A DNA stretch of 64,000 nucleotides from Archegozetes longisetosus (Eukaryota; Arthropoda; Arachnida; Sarcoptiformes; Trhypochthoniidae), in NCBI GenBank assembly GCA_018873245.2, contig JAEMBT020000001.1, positions 17,204,220-17,268,219 of the forward strand, read 5' to 3'. The notes beneath the pieces were generated by a model. It was not told the origin of the DNA, ran no database searches, and saw only the letters and a list, made by a program, of their open reading frames with translations. Both the position numbers and the translations under genes were made by a program. Numbering within the stretch: the first letter of the stretch is position 1; every line of letters begins with the position of its first letter. This document shows, one piece after another, positions 63,325-64,000 of the stretch.

Positions 63325-64000
63325 TTATACTTCTCTTTAGTTCGGACGAATCAATTACAATTTTTTATATAAATATCTTTTTGAGGTGATGAAAACACGT
63401 CGAGTTTCGAAATCTGAGTTTGAGTTTTGAAAACTAAAAGGCTCACAAAAAATTAAAGATAACTAATATTCAACTGACATCTCTTCTTCAGCTCTTATAA
63501 TCACATAAATTAAGACTTAAAATGTTGATAAATATTGTCAACTGTGATTTTATGAAATGATTGGAGTTGTTACTAGTATTTCAATTGAATTTATATTGAA
63601 AGAAATGTTGAATAAAGTACAAAATGTAATGTAATGCGATCATAGATATTTTCGTTATTTAATCATGAAAACAACTATTATACTATCTCAAGACTGATGT
63701 CAATATAAGAAATTTTCCAAATATCTATTAATTCACTCTGATTTTTGGAATTTTCACGTCAATCATAGCATATATGAATATAAGTAAATTTTGAAATAAG
63801 TTTGAATCTTATGGCAGTGTTGGAAACATAAAAGAGATTGAAATGAAAATGTCACAAAGTAGTTTAGAGAGAACTTTCTTATTCACAATTAATTATTCAT
63901 AACTTACAGGAAAGCATTTGTTGAGCTAACTCGACATTCTTACTAAACTTCAATTGACTGTAGCTAAGACTTATTAGGTTTGAAATAGAAATTTTTATTT
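63325..64000. other. 3' flank of the arsenite methyltransferase, no gene
   Basis: AT-rich; no ORF or repeat recognised to the window end. Confidence 0.5.

Overview
This window is eukaryotic, AT-rich and intron-bearing. Introns have GT/AG borders and are mostly 50-150 bases, with a few kilobase-scale ones. The gene set (arthropod-type gustatory receptor, CLIP-domain serine protease, RabGAP1 orthologue, (CCTAA)n telomere-type repeat) points to an arthropod. The compact introns, together with a bacterial-type ArsM gene and a BNR_4 gene pair, make me favour an acariform mite, but the species cannot be fixed from sequence alone.

Layout, host part. 1-2.3 kb: a gustatory-receptor fragment and a complete three-exon gustatory receptor. 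2.3-4.6 kb: a 34-bp-TIR nonautonomous element and a decayed Merlin (IS1595-like) transposon. 6.0-8.9 kb (minus): a five-exon membrane receptor with four C-type lectin domains and a mucin-like stalk. 9.8-16.4 kb (plus): a ten-exon RabGAP1. 17.5-22.2 kb: gene-poor, with small membrane/secreted ORFs and minisatellites. 26.4-29.6 kb: a tandem pair of secreted BNR_4 proteins, the first broken by a nonsense codon. 30.1-34.4 kb: two divergently transcribed choline/ethanolamine kinases with matching exon structure. 34.5 kb: an interstitial telomere-type repeat and a MITE. 36.3-38.9 kb: a CLIP-domain trypsin-like protease with a Gly/Pro-rich N-terminal part. 41.0-43.4 kb: two unrecognised secreted proteins. 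62.5-63.3 kb: an intronless arsenite methyltransferase of bacterial type.

Layout, element part. 45,313-62,275 is one complete Polinton/Maverick: roughly 400-bp terminal inverted repeats starting with AG, a perfect 6-bp target duplication (TTCTTT), and all recognisable genes on the minus strand. These are an adenain-like protease, major capsid, a basic virion-type protein, minor capsid, a two-TM protein, an integrase with chromodomain, two small Polinton proteins, an A32/FtsK-type packaging ATPase, a two-BIR plus RING inhibitor-of-apoptosis homologue, protein-primed-type DNA polymerase B, a conserved unknown, and an intron-containing gene built from nine tandem copies of a 26-residue Gly-rich module, mostly one per 78-base exon.

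Many Polinton frames and at least two host genes are broken by single-base shifts, most of them at homopolymers, while the TIRs and target duplication are almost perfect. I infer that uncorrected homopolymer indels in the assembly explain part of this, so 'pseudogene' labels inside the element are provisional. Polinton proteins are described piecewise; no repaired sequence is given.
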